DNA of 64,000 nt, taken from the NCBI RefSeq assembly GCF_016613475.2, contig NZ_CP071517.1, positions 1,302,001-1,366,000 on the forward strand, read 5' to 3'. The stretch's first letter is position 1, and each line of letters opens with the position of its first letter. The notes below the pieces were generated by a model that was not told where the DNA came from, made no database searches, and saw nothing but the letters and a program-made list of their open reading frames with translations. Shown piece after piece: positions 27,693 through 36,675 of this stretch. The DNA is from Lysobacter arenosi (GTDB lineage: Bacteria; Pseudomonadota; Gammaproteobacteria; Xanthomonadales; Xanthomonadaceae). A program made the translations under genes and the position numbers.

Positions 27693-30014
27693 TCAGAAGC
27701 CGGCCTTGAACTCCACGCCAACCGTGCGCGGCTCATTGATGAAGCCGGTCAGGTTGTTGAAGTCGATGCCGCCGACAACCTGCACTTCGTCGGTGATGTT
27801 GCGACCGAACAGGGCGACGTCGTACTTGCCGTACTCCCAGGTGTAGCCCAGGCGCAGACCGCCCTCGACCAGCGACTTGCCGGTGAACTCGACCGAGTCG
27901 TACAGGAAGAAGTTCACTTCGCTGCGGTAGACCCAGTCGGTGTAGGCGTAGAACTCGCCGCCGTTGTCCATCGGGATGCCCCAGCGCAGGGTCAGGTTGT
28001 GGTTCCACTTCGGCGCCTGCGGCAGGACGTTGCCGTCGATCAGGGCCGCGCCGTTGATCAGCGGGTCGGTCACGGTGCACGCCGCGCACGGTGCGACGGT
28101 GAGATCGGGATCCTTGATCTCGGTGTCGTTGTAGCTGCTGCCCAGGGTCAGCAGCAGGTCGTCCATCAGGTACGCCTGGAAGTCCATCTCGAAGCCCTGG
28201 CCGGTCGACTTGTCGGCATTGAGCAGGATGTTGGCGTTACCGGTCTCGCCGCCCACCGCGGTGAGCTGCTGGTCCTTGACCTCGTAGTAGAAGACGCCGG
28301 CGTTGATGCGCGCGCGCTTGTCCCACAGGTCGGCCTTGATGCCCGCCTCAAAGGAGGTCGAGGTCTCGGGACCGGCGATCGACATGCCGTTGAACGCGCC
28401 GGCGGCCTGGATGCTGCTGCCGCGGTAGCCGGTGGCCGCGCGACCGTACAGGTTCACGTCGTCGTTGATCTCGTACGTGGCCGACAGGTCCCAGCTGAAC
28501 TTCTTGTCTTCCGTCGACTCAAGCAGGTCGCCGTCGGGTTCCATCGCCGCCAGCTGCTGGATGGTGCACTTCTGGGCGAGGACGCACGGCGCGAAGCCGG
28601 TCTGCCAGTATTCCTTGACGTCCAGGTCCTTGTCGTCCCAGGTGTAACGCACGCCGGCACGCAGCTGGAAGGCGTCGTTGACGTCCCAGGTCGTCGCGGC
28701 GAACACCGCCCACGAGTCGTTGGTCTGGTTGACGCGCTCGTAGCCGTCCTGGATGCCGCCGGCCAGCGAGTCGTAGCTGAAGCTTTCGACGTCGTAGTCT
28801 TCATTGAAGTAGAACAGGCCGGCCTGCCAGTTCCACGCGCTGTCGAAGTCCGACTCGATGCGGAACTCCTGCGTCCACTGCGAATGCTCGGGGATGCCGT
28901 CGGCCGTTTCCGACGCGAACGGGATGATGCCCGGGCCGGACACCGGCAGGAACACCGCGCCGAAGCCGCCGTCGATGTCGCCGCGGCTGTAGGTCTCGAC
29001 CGACTCGTAGCCGGTGATCGAGTGCAGGATGTAGTCGCCGATGTCCCAGGTCAGACGCGCGCTGGCGCCCTGGCTGTCGAGCTCGGAGTGGTTCAGGCCG
29101 TCCAGCGACACCTTGTCCTCATCGAAGCCGTCGACCAGGTCATTGGTGCCGGGCTTGATGATGTTGGCGCGGAACAGACGCGCGGTGCCGTTGAGGTGGC
29201 GCGCGTGCGCGTTGAGCAGCGCCTCGAACGACTCGCCTTCGTACAGGAACTGCACGCGGCCGGCCGACTCGTCGTAGCCTTCGAAGCCGTCGTTCGGGCC
29301 CGGGTAGGTGTTGGTCACCCAGTCGTCGCGGCGCTGGAACAGGGCCGAGGCGCGAGCCGACCAGTTCTCGGTCAGGCCGCCGCCGACGGCGCCCTCGAAG
29401 TTGAACATGTTGTCGCTGCCGACGCCGACCTTGCCGTAGCCGCCGAAGTCCTGCGACGGGCGCACCGACTCGAACTTGACCACGCCGGCCGGGGTGTTGC
29501 GGCCGAACAGCGAGCCCTGCGGGCCGCGCAGCACTTCGACGCGATCCAGGTCGAACACCGGGAAGCCCTTGAGGATCGGGTTTTCCTGGACGACTTCGTC
29601 ATAGACCAGCGACACCGGCTGCGACGCGTTGAGGCGGAAGTCGGTGTTGCCGTAGCCGCGGATATAGAAGCGCGGGAAGGCACGACCGAACGAGGATTCG
29701 ATGTTGAGGCTGGGCACGCGACCGGACAGGAAGCGCACGTCGTTGCCGCCCGAACCGAGCACGTCGAGCTGCTCGGCGTTGAGCGTGGTGACCGAGACCG
29801 GCACGTCCTGCAGGTTTTCGACCTTGCGCTGCGCGGTGACCTCGATGGTCTCCAGCGTCGTGGACTTGCCGTTCGTGGCCTGGGTCTGGGCCGGGGCAGT
29901 CTCGACCGGGGTCTGCGCATCCTGCGCGAAAGCGACCTGGGCCGGCAGCATCAGGGCGATGGCAACGGTCAGGGCGTGACGGGGAAGCTTGCGTGCAAGC
30001 GGCATGGAAGGCAT
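27693..30014 (-). CDS. TonB-dependent outer-membrane receptor
   Basis: Protein of 773 residues: a signal peptide ends near VAFAQ, and a short Gln/Thr/Ala linker leads to the TonB box-like TLETIEVTAQR. The plug domain includes SVTTLNAEQLD, FYIRGYG and RGPQGSLFGRNTPAG. The barrel ends with GVEFKAGF, with the expected C-terminal Phe. It would import a scarce ligand such as an iron chelate, oligosaccharide or cofactor. No partner regulator or transporter lies beside it, so the substrate stays open. A second in-frame ATG at 30005 is also possible. It is the longest single outer-membrane gene in the window. Confidence 0.93.
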   Translation of the reverse strand: MPSMPLARKLPRHALTVAIALMLPAQVAFAQDAQTPVETAPAQTQATNGKSTTLETIEVTAQRKVENLQDVPVSVTTLNAEQLDVLGSGGNDVRFLSGRVPSLNIESSFGRAFPRFYIRGYGNTDFRLNASQPVSLVYDEVVQENPILKGFPVFDLDRVEVLRGPQGSLFGRNTPAGVVKFESVRPSQDFGGYGKVGVGSDNMFNFEGAVGGGLTENWSARASALFQRRDDWVTNTYPGPNDGFEGYDESAGRVQFLYEGESFEALLNAHARHLNGTARLFRANIIKPGTNDLVDGFDEDKVSLDGLNHSELDSQGASARLTWDIGDYILHSITGYESVETYSRGDIDGGFGAVFLPVSGPGIIPFASETADGIPEHSQWTQEFRIESDFDSAWNWQAGLFYFNEDYDVESFSYDSLAGGIQDGYERVNQTNDSWAVFAATTWDVNDAFQLRAGVRYTWDDKDLDVKEYWQTGFAPCVLAQKCTIQQLAAMEPDGDLLESTEDKKFSWDLSATYEINDDVNLYGRAATGYRGSSIQAAGAFNGMSIAGPETSTSFEAGIKADLWDKRARINAGVFYYEVKDQQLTAVGGETGNANILLNADKSTGQGFEMDFQAYLMDDLLLTLGSSYNDTEIKDPDLTVAPCAACTVTDPLINGAALIDGNVLPQAPKWNHNLTLRWGIPMDNGGEFYAYTDWVYRSEVNFFLYDSVEFTGKSLVEGGLRLGYTWEYGKYDVALFGRNITDEVQVVGGIDFNNLTGFINEPRTVGVEFKAGF

Positions 30015-30230
30015 TGAGCGGTCTCGATGGGTGGCGTCAAGGATGGGACACCAAGGATTCGAAGGCCGACGCACCGACATGTCCGTCTCCGACATGCGCA
30101 ATGCGGCGATACGTGACTTCAGGCCGTCCCCTGACGACCTAGACGCGGACCCGTCCCGCGCCACGGCGGCTGACATGACGGGCGGAATGTTACCAGACTG
30201 TTAAAGGGCCGTACCTTTGCGTACGCCCTG

Positions 30231-30257
30231 CCCTCTGGCGCCATGGGCGCCAGAGGG
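30231..30257 (-). terminator. Stem-loop after the amidohydrolase
   Basis: Perfect 12-bp stem CCCTCTGGCGCC/GGCGCCAGAGGG with a 3-base loop, 9 bp past the amidohydrolase stop. There is no T-run, so it may act as a 3'-end stabiliser. Confidence 0.5.
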
Positions 30258-30266
30258 GGCCAGGAA

Positions 30267-32328
30267 TCAGCGTGCTGCGCTGACCTTCACCGCCGGCACG
30301 AACGGCTTGATGCCCAGCGCCTCGTGGATCTCGGCCGGGTAATACGCCGTGCCACCCTTGATCACCAGCGCCACATTGCGGATATCGGCGATGTTGGCCG
30401 TCGGATCGCCGTCGATCAGCACAATATCGGACCGCTTGCCTGGCGTGACCGAGCCCCGCTCGGCCAGCGTGCGGCTGTACTTGGCGCCGTTCCAGGTCGC
30501 CACCTGCAGGGCCTGGGACGGGGTCAGGCCGGCCTGCACGTACAGCTCAAGCTCGCGCTGCAGGGTGAAACCGACCATCTCGTCGGTACCGGCCACCATC
30601 GGCACGCCGGCCTTGTAGGCCCGTCCGACGAATTCGACCATCTTGGCGTAGGAGCGGTTGTAGCGTTCGGCCGTGGCGTCGTCGGGGATGTTCATCTCGG
30701 CGACGCGGCGGCCGCGCTGGATGTCCGGCGGCAGGTGGTCGGCGACCTCGGCCACGATCGGCGACATCTCGCCATCGCGCTGGTGCAGGAACTCGAAGGT
30801 GGCCAGGGTCGGGTCGATCACGACCTTCTTCGACGCCAGCGTGTGGATGAAGTCCTGCACCGGCTTGCTGTCCAAGTCCAGGCCGTCGGTCTTGTCGGCC
30901 ACCAGGTAGAAGCGCGCCAGCGTGCGCGTGTCGGTCTTCTCGTCGACGAAGAAGTTCAGCATCAGCTGGTTGATGTGCTGGATCTCGTCGAAACCGTCGT
31001 CGACCACGTCCTGCGCGCGCAGGAACGCCGGCACGTGGCCGCTCACCCGCATGCCCTTGGAATGGGCGTAGGCCACGGTGTCCTTGAGCACGTCCTTCGG
31101 GAAGGAGTTGTAGATCTTGATCTGCGGGTAACCGTGCTCGGCGTACCAGTCGACCGCCTTCTTCGCGCTGTCGAGATCCTTGACGACGAATCCATTGCGC
31201 GCAGAGAAGTTGCTCTCGCCTTCGATGAAACCGGCCGGGACCACGTCGGGCGACATCAGCGTGCCGTTCTTTATCTCGCCCAGCATCTGCTGCAGCGTGG
31301 CGTTGTCGTTGCCCATGTCGCGCACGGTGGTCACGCCGGTGGCGAGGTTGAGTCCGCCGTCCCAGCGACCGACATGGCCGTGCATGTCGAACAGGCCGGG
31401 CAGCAGGACCTTGCCGCCGGCGTCGATCAGGTTGTCGGCCTTGGCCTTGCCCTTCCCTGCCGCCGTGATCGAGACGATGCGGCCGTCCTTGATCAGCACG
31501 TCGCTGGACGGTCCAAGCTTCGCGTTCTCGCTGTCGAAAACGCGCGCATTGGTGATCAGCGTGGTGCCGCCGAGCGGATGGCCCAGGCGCTTGGCCAGGT
31601 CGACCAGGACCTGGCTTTCGGCCTGCTTCTGGCGCGCTTCAAGGGCATTGGCGTCGGCCTGGCAACCGTCTTCGACCAGCTGCAGGTAACCGGGGTAGAT
31701 GTAGGCGAACAGGCGCGGGTTGGCGCCGGTGGTGGCCCAGGGCAAACGTCGGGGTGAGGCCGACGCCGGTGACCGCGTACAGCTCGACGTCACGCGGCGA
31801 CTTGCCGCACTCGACCCGGGCCGTCGCGACCTTGCGCGAGGTCAACGTGCCGTTGGGGATCAGCGGCAGCTTGCCGTCGCTGCGCTTGGACAAGGCATTG
31901 ATGGCCACGGAAAAGCTTTCCGGCGTGCCGCCCAGCGCCGAGTACAGCGCCGTGCCGGAGACCGCCTGGCGACCGTCGTCGGAGGTCGTCTTCCACTGCG
32001 CCTGGTCGCCGTTGCGGCTGAAGGTCTCATCGACCTTGGCGCCGAAGGTCGTGGCGCCCTGCGAGCGGTAGGTCTGGTAGGTGCCGTCCGCGGCGAGGGT
32101 GAACTCTTCCTTCAGCTCCGGCCCGCGGCCGTTGTCCTTGAAGATGAACTCGACAGTGGTCTTGCCGTCGTCACCCCGGGTTACCAGCTGTTGGCCGGCC
32201 TGCTTGCCGCCATCGACCAGGGCGACGTAACGCACGGTCTCGGCGGCGAGCGCGGTGGCACTGAGGCCAAGCAGGCCGATGCCGAGGACCAGGCAACGGG
32301 TGAAGGCGGCGCGCGTATTGGGGGTCAT
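30267..32328 (-). pseudogene. Exported amidohydrolase, disrupted by one frameshift
   Basis: A Sec signal peptide and an N-terminal domain of about 190 residues (32328 to about 31742) continue in another frame into the amidohydrolase barrel (about 31741 to 30267). The barrel has DMHGHV, SGHVPAF, QHINQL and AGTDEM, so metal-binding motifs are intact. The two reading frames join if one C of GCCC is removed at about 31740-31742, giving a 686-residue imidazolonepropionase-like hydrolase. This is either a sequence error or a recent mutation. CAGGGA lies before the start. It is divergent from dcp. Confidence 0.75.
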
Positions 32329-32571
32329 GCGGTATCCCTGTGCTGGCGGGTGGGCGCCCTCCATTGACCCGGCACCAGCCTGGAAGCTGTCGCACCACGG
32401 CCCGGAAGGCTCGGGGCGGCCCGGACATGGCTCGACCGGCCCAGCCCCCTTGCCCGAAGTGTAGCCAGCCTGTGCCTGCACAGGCCGTTTGTCCGCCCAT
32501 GCCTTTCGTCAGGGGTCCCGGCGCCCCCCATCGGGTAGGCTGCGGGCTCCCTTTGACGAGGTTTCAGTCCA

Positions 32572-34782
32572 ATGAAGCACCCTCTCGCGCTGGCCCTGGC
32601 CGTGGCATTGAGCGCAACCGCCCCCACCTATGCCAAGACCCCCAAGGCAGACACGTCCGTGAGTGCGCAAGCCCAGCAGCCCAACAGCGTGAACCCGTTC
32701 TTCAGCGACAGCACGCTGCCGCTCCACTATCCGCAGTTCGACAAGATCAAGGACGCCGACTTCGCGCCCGCCTTCGACGCCGGCATGGCCGAGCAGTTGA
32801 AGGAGATCGACGCGATCGCCAACAACTCGGCGAAGCCGACCTTCGACAACACCATCATCGCGATGGAAAAGTCGGGCCGCACCCTTGGCCGCGCCACCAC
32901 GGTGTTCTTCAACCTGGTCGGCACCGACACCAACCCGACCCGCGAGAAGCTGCAGGCGACCTACGCGCCGAAGTTCTCCGCGCACCGTGACGCAATCAAC
33001 CTCAACGCCAAGTTGTTTGCGCGCGTGAAGGCGCTGTACGACACCCGAGACAGCCTCGGCCTCGACGCCCAGGGCGTGCGCCTGGTCGAGCGCTACTACA
33101 CCGACTTCGTCCGCTCCGGCGCCAACCTGTCGGAAGCCGACAAGACCCGCACCAAGGCGATCAACTCCGAGCTGGCCGCACTGGGCACCAAGTTCAGCCA
33201 GAACGTGCTGGCCGAAGTGAACGATTCGGCGATCGTCGTCGATACCAAGGAAGAGCTCGACGGCCTGACCGACGAGCAGATCGCCTCGGCCGCCGAAGCA
33301 GCCAAGGCACGCAAGCTCGACGGCAAGTACGTCATCGCGCTGCTCAACACCACCGGCCAGCCGCCGGAGGCCTCGCTGACCAACCGCGCGCTGCGCGAGC
33401 GCCTGCACAAGGCCTCGGTCGCCCGCGGCAGCCGCGGCAACGCGTACGACAACACCGCCATCGTCTCCCAGGTCACCAAGCTGCGTGCCGAACGCGCCAA
33501 GATCATGGGCTACCCGAACTACGCGGCCTACGTGCTCGACGACGAGACCGCCAAGTCGCCCGAGGCGGTCAACAAGATGCTCGGCCAGCTCGCTCCGGCC
33601 GCGGTCGCCAACGCCGAGCGCGAAGGCGCCGACCTGCAGGCGATGATCGACAAGGAACAGAAGGCCAAGGGCCAGCCGACCTTCAAGCTCGAGCCGTGGG
33701 ACTGGTCCTTCTATACCGAGAAGGTCCGCCAGGAGAAGTACGCGTTCGACGAATCGCAGCTCAAGCCGTACTTCGAGATGAAGAACGTGCTCGAGAACGG
33801 CGTGTTCTTCGCCGCCGGCCAGCTCTACGGCCTGAAGTTCAAGCAGCGCACCGACCTGCCCAAGTACCACGCCGACACCTGGGTGTACGACGTGTTCAAC
33901 GAAGACGGCTCGCAGCTGGCGATCTTCATCTTCGATCCGTACGCGCGTTCGTCCAAGCGTGGCGGTGCGTGGATGAACTCGTACGTCGACCAGTCCGGCC
34001 TGACCGGCTTCAAGCCGGTGGTGGCCAACCACCTCAACATCCCGAAGCCGTCGGATGGCAAGCCGACGCTGATGACCTGGGACGAGGTGACCACGGCGTT
34101 CCACGAGTTCGGCCATGCGCTGCACGGCATGTTCTCGAACGTCGAGTACCCCTACTTCTCCGGCACCAGCGTGCCGCGCGACTTCGTCGAGTACCCGTCG
34201 CAGGTCAACGAGATGTGGGCTGACTGGCCGTCGATCCTCGCCAACTACGCCAAGCACTACCAGACCGGCGCGGCGATGCCGAAGGAACTGCTCGACAAGG
34301 TGCTGGCCAGCTCGAAGTTCAACCAGGGCTTCGCCACGACCGAGTACCTGGGTTCGGCGATGCTCGACCAGAACTGGCACCAGGCAACCGCTTCGCAGCT
34401 GCCGGCCGCCAACGGCGTGATGGGCTTCGAGGCCACGGCGCTGAAGAAGGATGGCGTCAACTTCTACGCCGTGCCGCCGCGTTACCGCACGCCGTACTTC
34501 AGCCACATCATGGGTGGCTATGCGGCCGGTTACTACGCTTACATCTGGTCGGAAGTGCTGGACGCCAACTCGGTGGAGTGGTTCAAGGAGAACGGTGGCC
34601 TGACCCGCAAGAACGGCGACCATTTCCGCCAGTCGCTGCTGTCGCAGGGCGGCAGCGTCGATGCGCTGCAGCTGTTCCGCAACTTCGCCGGCCACGATCC
34701 GAAGATCGAGCCGCTGCTGGAGAAGCGTGGCCTGACCGCGACCTCGGGTTCCGAGGCGACCGGCAAGGCTGCCAAGAAGTAA
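32572..34782 (+). CDS. dcp: Exported peptidyl-dipeptidase Dcp (M3 family)
   Basis: Zinc metallopeptidase of 736 residues that removes C-terminal dipeptides. A Sec signal (cleavage near PTYAKTPK) places it in the periplasm, unlike the cytoplasmic OpdA-type homologues. The active site is HEFGHALHG (His511, Glu512, His515) followed by FVEYPSQVNEMW with the third ligand Glu. The C-terminal YWIWSEVLD-like region AYIWSEVLD is typical. A strong terminator follows 24 bp downstream. Confidence 0.93.
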   Translation: MKHPLALALAVALSATAPTYAKTPKADTSVSAQAQQPNSVNPFFSDSTLPLHYPQFDKIKDADFAPAFDAGMAEQLKEIDAIANNSAKPTFDNTIIAMEKSGRTLGRATTVFFNLVGTDTNPTREKLQATYAPKFSAHRDAINLNAKLFARVKALYDTRDSLGLDAQGVRLVERYYTDFVRSGANLSEADKTRTKAINSELAALGTKFSQNVLAEVNDSAIVVDTKEELDGLTDEQIASAAEAAKARKLDGKYVIALLNTTGQPPEASLTNRALRERLHKASVARGSRGNAYDNTAIVSQVTKLRAERAKIMGYPNYAAYVLDDETAKSPEAVNKMLGQLAPAAVANAEREGADLQAMIDKEQKAKGQPTFKLEPWDWSFYTEKVRQEKYAFDESQLKPYFEMKNVLENGVFFAAGQLYGLKFKQRTDLPKYHADTWVYDVFNEDGSQLAIFIFDPYARSSKRGGAWMNSYVDQSGLTGFKPVVANHLNIPKPSDGKPTLMTWDEVTTAFHEFGHALHGMFSNVEYPYFSGTSVPRDFVEYPSQVNEMWADWPSILANYAKHYQTGAAMPKELLDKVLASSKFNQGFATTEYLGSAMLDQNWHQATASQLPAANGVMGFEATALKKDGVNFYAVPPRYRTPYFSHIMGGYAAGYYAYIWSEVLDANSVEWFKENGGLTRKNGDHFRQSLLSQGGSVDALQLFRNFAGHDPKIEPLLEKRGLTATSGSEATGKAAKK

Positions 34783-34806
34783 GTCGCTCCTTGCGATGAT
34801 TCGAAG

Positions 34807-34837
34807 AAACCGCCCGGGGTCCCGGGCGGTTTTTTTT
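34807..34837 (+). terminator. Rho-independent terminator of dcp
   Basis: Stem AACCGCCCGGG/CCCGGGCGGTT with a 2-base loop, then an 8-base T-run, 24 bp past the dcp stop. Confidence 0.95.
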
Positions 34838-34865
34838 CGCCTGTGTTTTGTGCGTGCCGTCGTTG

Positions 34866-34943
34866 GGGGAGGAGGTGGGGTGTATTCCGCGAACCTCCGC
34901 TTCGCTCCGTTTACTGTTCGCGAAATACACCCCACCCCCCTCC
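34866..34943. repeat. Long inverted repeat, arms of about 28 bp
   Basis: Left arm 34866-34894 and right arm 34916-34943 are inverted copies with few mismatches, sharing the core GGGGTGTATT(C/T)CGCGAAC. The 21-base loop is unrelated. It lies between a terminator and a REP-like element, with no gene. It resembles a miniature inverted-repeat element, but no target-site duplication is evident. Confidence 0.7.
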
Positions 34944-35148
34944 TTCCGGAAGCTCCTACTGTTCTATTGACTTCAACTGGTGGCGAGAGCGCAGTGCCCG
35001 CGTGATGCAGTTGCGACGGTCGGACTCGCGCTGTGCCGGCCCTGGACGGTGTCCGTGCCCTCGCTCATTCGCACGTCTGCTCGGTGATCTGGGTCCCGGA
35101 CGCCCGCGAAAGGATGAGGTAGTCCAAAGCCAGGCCGGAGCAACTTCG

Positions 35149-35176
35149 CTGGGTCCCCGCCTTCGCGGGGATGACG
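35149..35176. repeat. REP-like palindrome
   Basis: Variant copy GTCCCCGCCTTCGCGGGGATGAC of the window's REP-like family, with arms CCCCGC/GCGGGG. It directly precedes the 35182-35202 sequence shared with 11380-11401. Confidence 0.75.
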
Positions 35177-35181
35177 GTTTG

Positions 35182-35202
35182 CCCCGGCCCGGCGGACGAC
35201 GC
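35182..35202. repeat. Single arm of the 11380 inverted-repeat family
   Basis: The 21 bases are identical to the reverse complement of the left arm at 11380-11401 plus adjoining bases. A second inverted arm is not seen here. Short unknown element. Confidence 0.6.
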
Positions 35203-35236
35203 CACTCCGCAGACGAAAGGTCTACAGACAAAAGGC

Positions 35237-36556
35237 TTACGGTTCGACGCGGCTGAGTTCGAGGAACATCTCGCGCGCCAGCACGCCCTGGTCGGGCTGG
35301 TCGATGAAGAAGCCCTGTGCGCCGAGGCCGTAGAGCTGCATCGCCTCGGCGACCACCGACTGCGTGACGCCGCCTGGCGTCTGTGCGAGGAACGTTTCCT
35401 CGGCGCGCAGCGTGTACGGGTGGACCTGCAATCCTGCCTTCAGGGCCCAGGCCAGCATCGGGTGGACCAGGGCGGTGCCCTGCCCGGCCAGTTCGGCCTT
35501 GCCGTCGCCGTTGGCGTCGATCGGCGGTGCGAGCGGCAGGCGCGGCAGCAGATTGCCTTTCCATGGGCCGACGCCGCTGGCGTAGTTGGCCTTCATCCAC
35601 TGCAGCACCGGCTCGGTAGCCAGTGCGCCGTAGCGCGTTGTCGCGGTCAGGCCACCTTCGACCTGACCGGTCAGCCCGCCATAGAGGGCCTGCATGTCGC
35701 TGCCGTGGCTGGCGTTGTAGACCAGGTCGTAGGGGCGCGCCTCGTTGAGGTCTTCGTACAGCTGCACCAGCGGCAGGTCGATGCCGGCGGCAGGCATCAG
35801 CTTCTTCTTCAGCTCGATCAGATTGCCGAACTCGAAGCTCTGCACGTAGATGCGTTTCGGGTCGGTGAACCCTTCCGCCACCAGCGTCTCGACCAGCTTG
35901 GCCCCCAGCGAGATGGCGATGGGACGGCCGTCCAGACGCCTGCCCTCGCGGGCGAAGTAGGTCGGGTGCTTGGTCTCGGGATAGATGCCGACCTTGCGGC
36001 CGTTGCGGCTCTCGCGCTTCACCAGCGCGATCACTTCGGCCAGGGTCGGGATCGTGTACATGCCGTCGAAACGGGTGTTGGCCGGGCGGATCGCCGGGAT
36101 GCGCTCCTTCGCCCGCAGCGTCTTCAACTCGGCGAGGGTGAAGTCTTCGGTGAACCAGCCGGTCATCGAAATGCCGTCGATGACCTTCGTGGTGCGTCTT
36201 CCGGCGAACTCCGGGTGGGTAGCGACGTCGGTGGTACCGGAGATCTCGTTCTCGTGGCGCGCGACCAGCACGCCGTCGCGGGTCGCGACCAGGTCCGGTT
36301 CGATGAAGTCGGCACCCTGGCGGATCGCCAGGCGGTAGGACTCCAGCGTGTGTTCGGGGCGATAGCCGCTGGCGCCGCGGTGGCCGATAACGATCAGGCC
36401 TTGATGGTCAGGTCGGTGGTTGCGGTCTGTGGCGCTCACGGGGCGAGCATCGGATGCGGCGGCGTCCTTGGCAACCGCGGTGGCGCAGGCGGTGCCGAGC
36501 AGGAGCAATCCGGCGAGCGCGAGGAAATGCGTAACGGAGGGGCGCAGTGCGGGCAT
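35237..36556 (-). CDS. glpQ: Glycerophosphodiester phosphodiesterase (exported)
   Basis: GDPD-family enzyme of 439 residues that hydrolyses glycerophosphodiesters to glycerol-3-phosphate and an alcohol. The signature HRGASGYRPEHTLESY supplies the catalytic pair. DFIEPDLVATRDG follows with metal-binding Glu/Asp, then GIYPETKHPT. The N-terminal helix ends in GTAC, a poor lipobox, so it may be a lipoprotein or simply Sec-secreted. A DANGDGK segment (about 35500-35525) looks like an extra Ca-binding loop. I chose ATG 36556 at the start of the signal. It is 119 bp after Lhr. Confidence 0.9.
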   Translation of the reverse strand: MPALRPSVTHFLALAGLLLLGTACATAVAKDAAASDARPVSATDRNHRPDHQGLIVIGHRGASGYRPEHTLESYRLAIRQGADFIEPDLVATRDGVLVARHENEISGTTDVATHPEFAGRRTTKVIDGISMTGWFTEDFTLAELKTLRAKERIPAIRPANTRFDGMYTIPTLAEVIALVKRESRNGRKVGIYPETKHPTYFAREGRRLDGRPIAISLGAKLVETLVAEGFTDPKRIYVQSFEFGNLIELKKKLMPAAGIDLPLVQLYEDLNEARPYDLVYNASHGSDMQALYGGLTGQVEGGLTATTRYGALATEPVLQWMKANYASGVGPWKGNLLPRLPLAPPIDANGDGKAELAGQGTALVHPMLAWALKAGLQVHPYTLRAEETFLAQTPGGVTQSVVAEAMQLYGLGAQGFFIDQPDQGVLAREMFLELSRVEP

Positions 36557-36675
36557 GTGACGGTCCTTGTGCGGTTCGGAGAACCGGCTCCCCCGTGCAG
36601 CCGGTGGCGCGATGGTGACCGCCACAGGTTGCGAAGCTTTGACCGTTATGGGACACGCCAGACCGCCTGGCCGCT

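Larger units (their letters stand above)
34783..35236. other. 454-bp intergenic region with terminator, inverted repeat and REP-like copy
   Basis: No gene is supported. It contains the dcp terminator (34807-34837), a long inverted repeat (34866-34943), a REP-like palindrome (35149-35176), and a 21-base piece shared with the nested repeat at 11380 (35182-35202). The glpQ stop lies at its right end. Confidence 0.6.
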
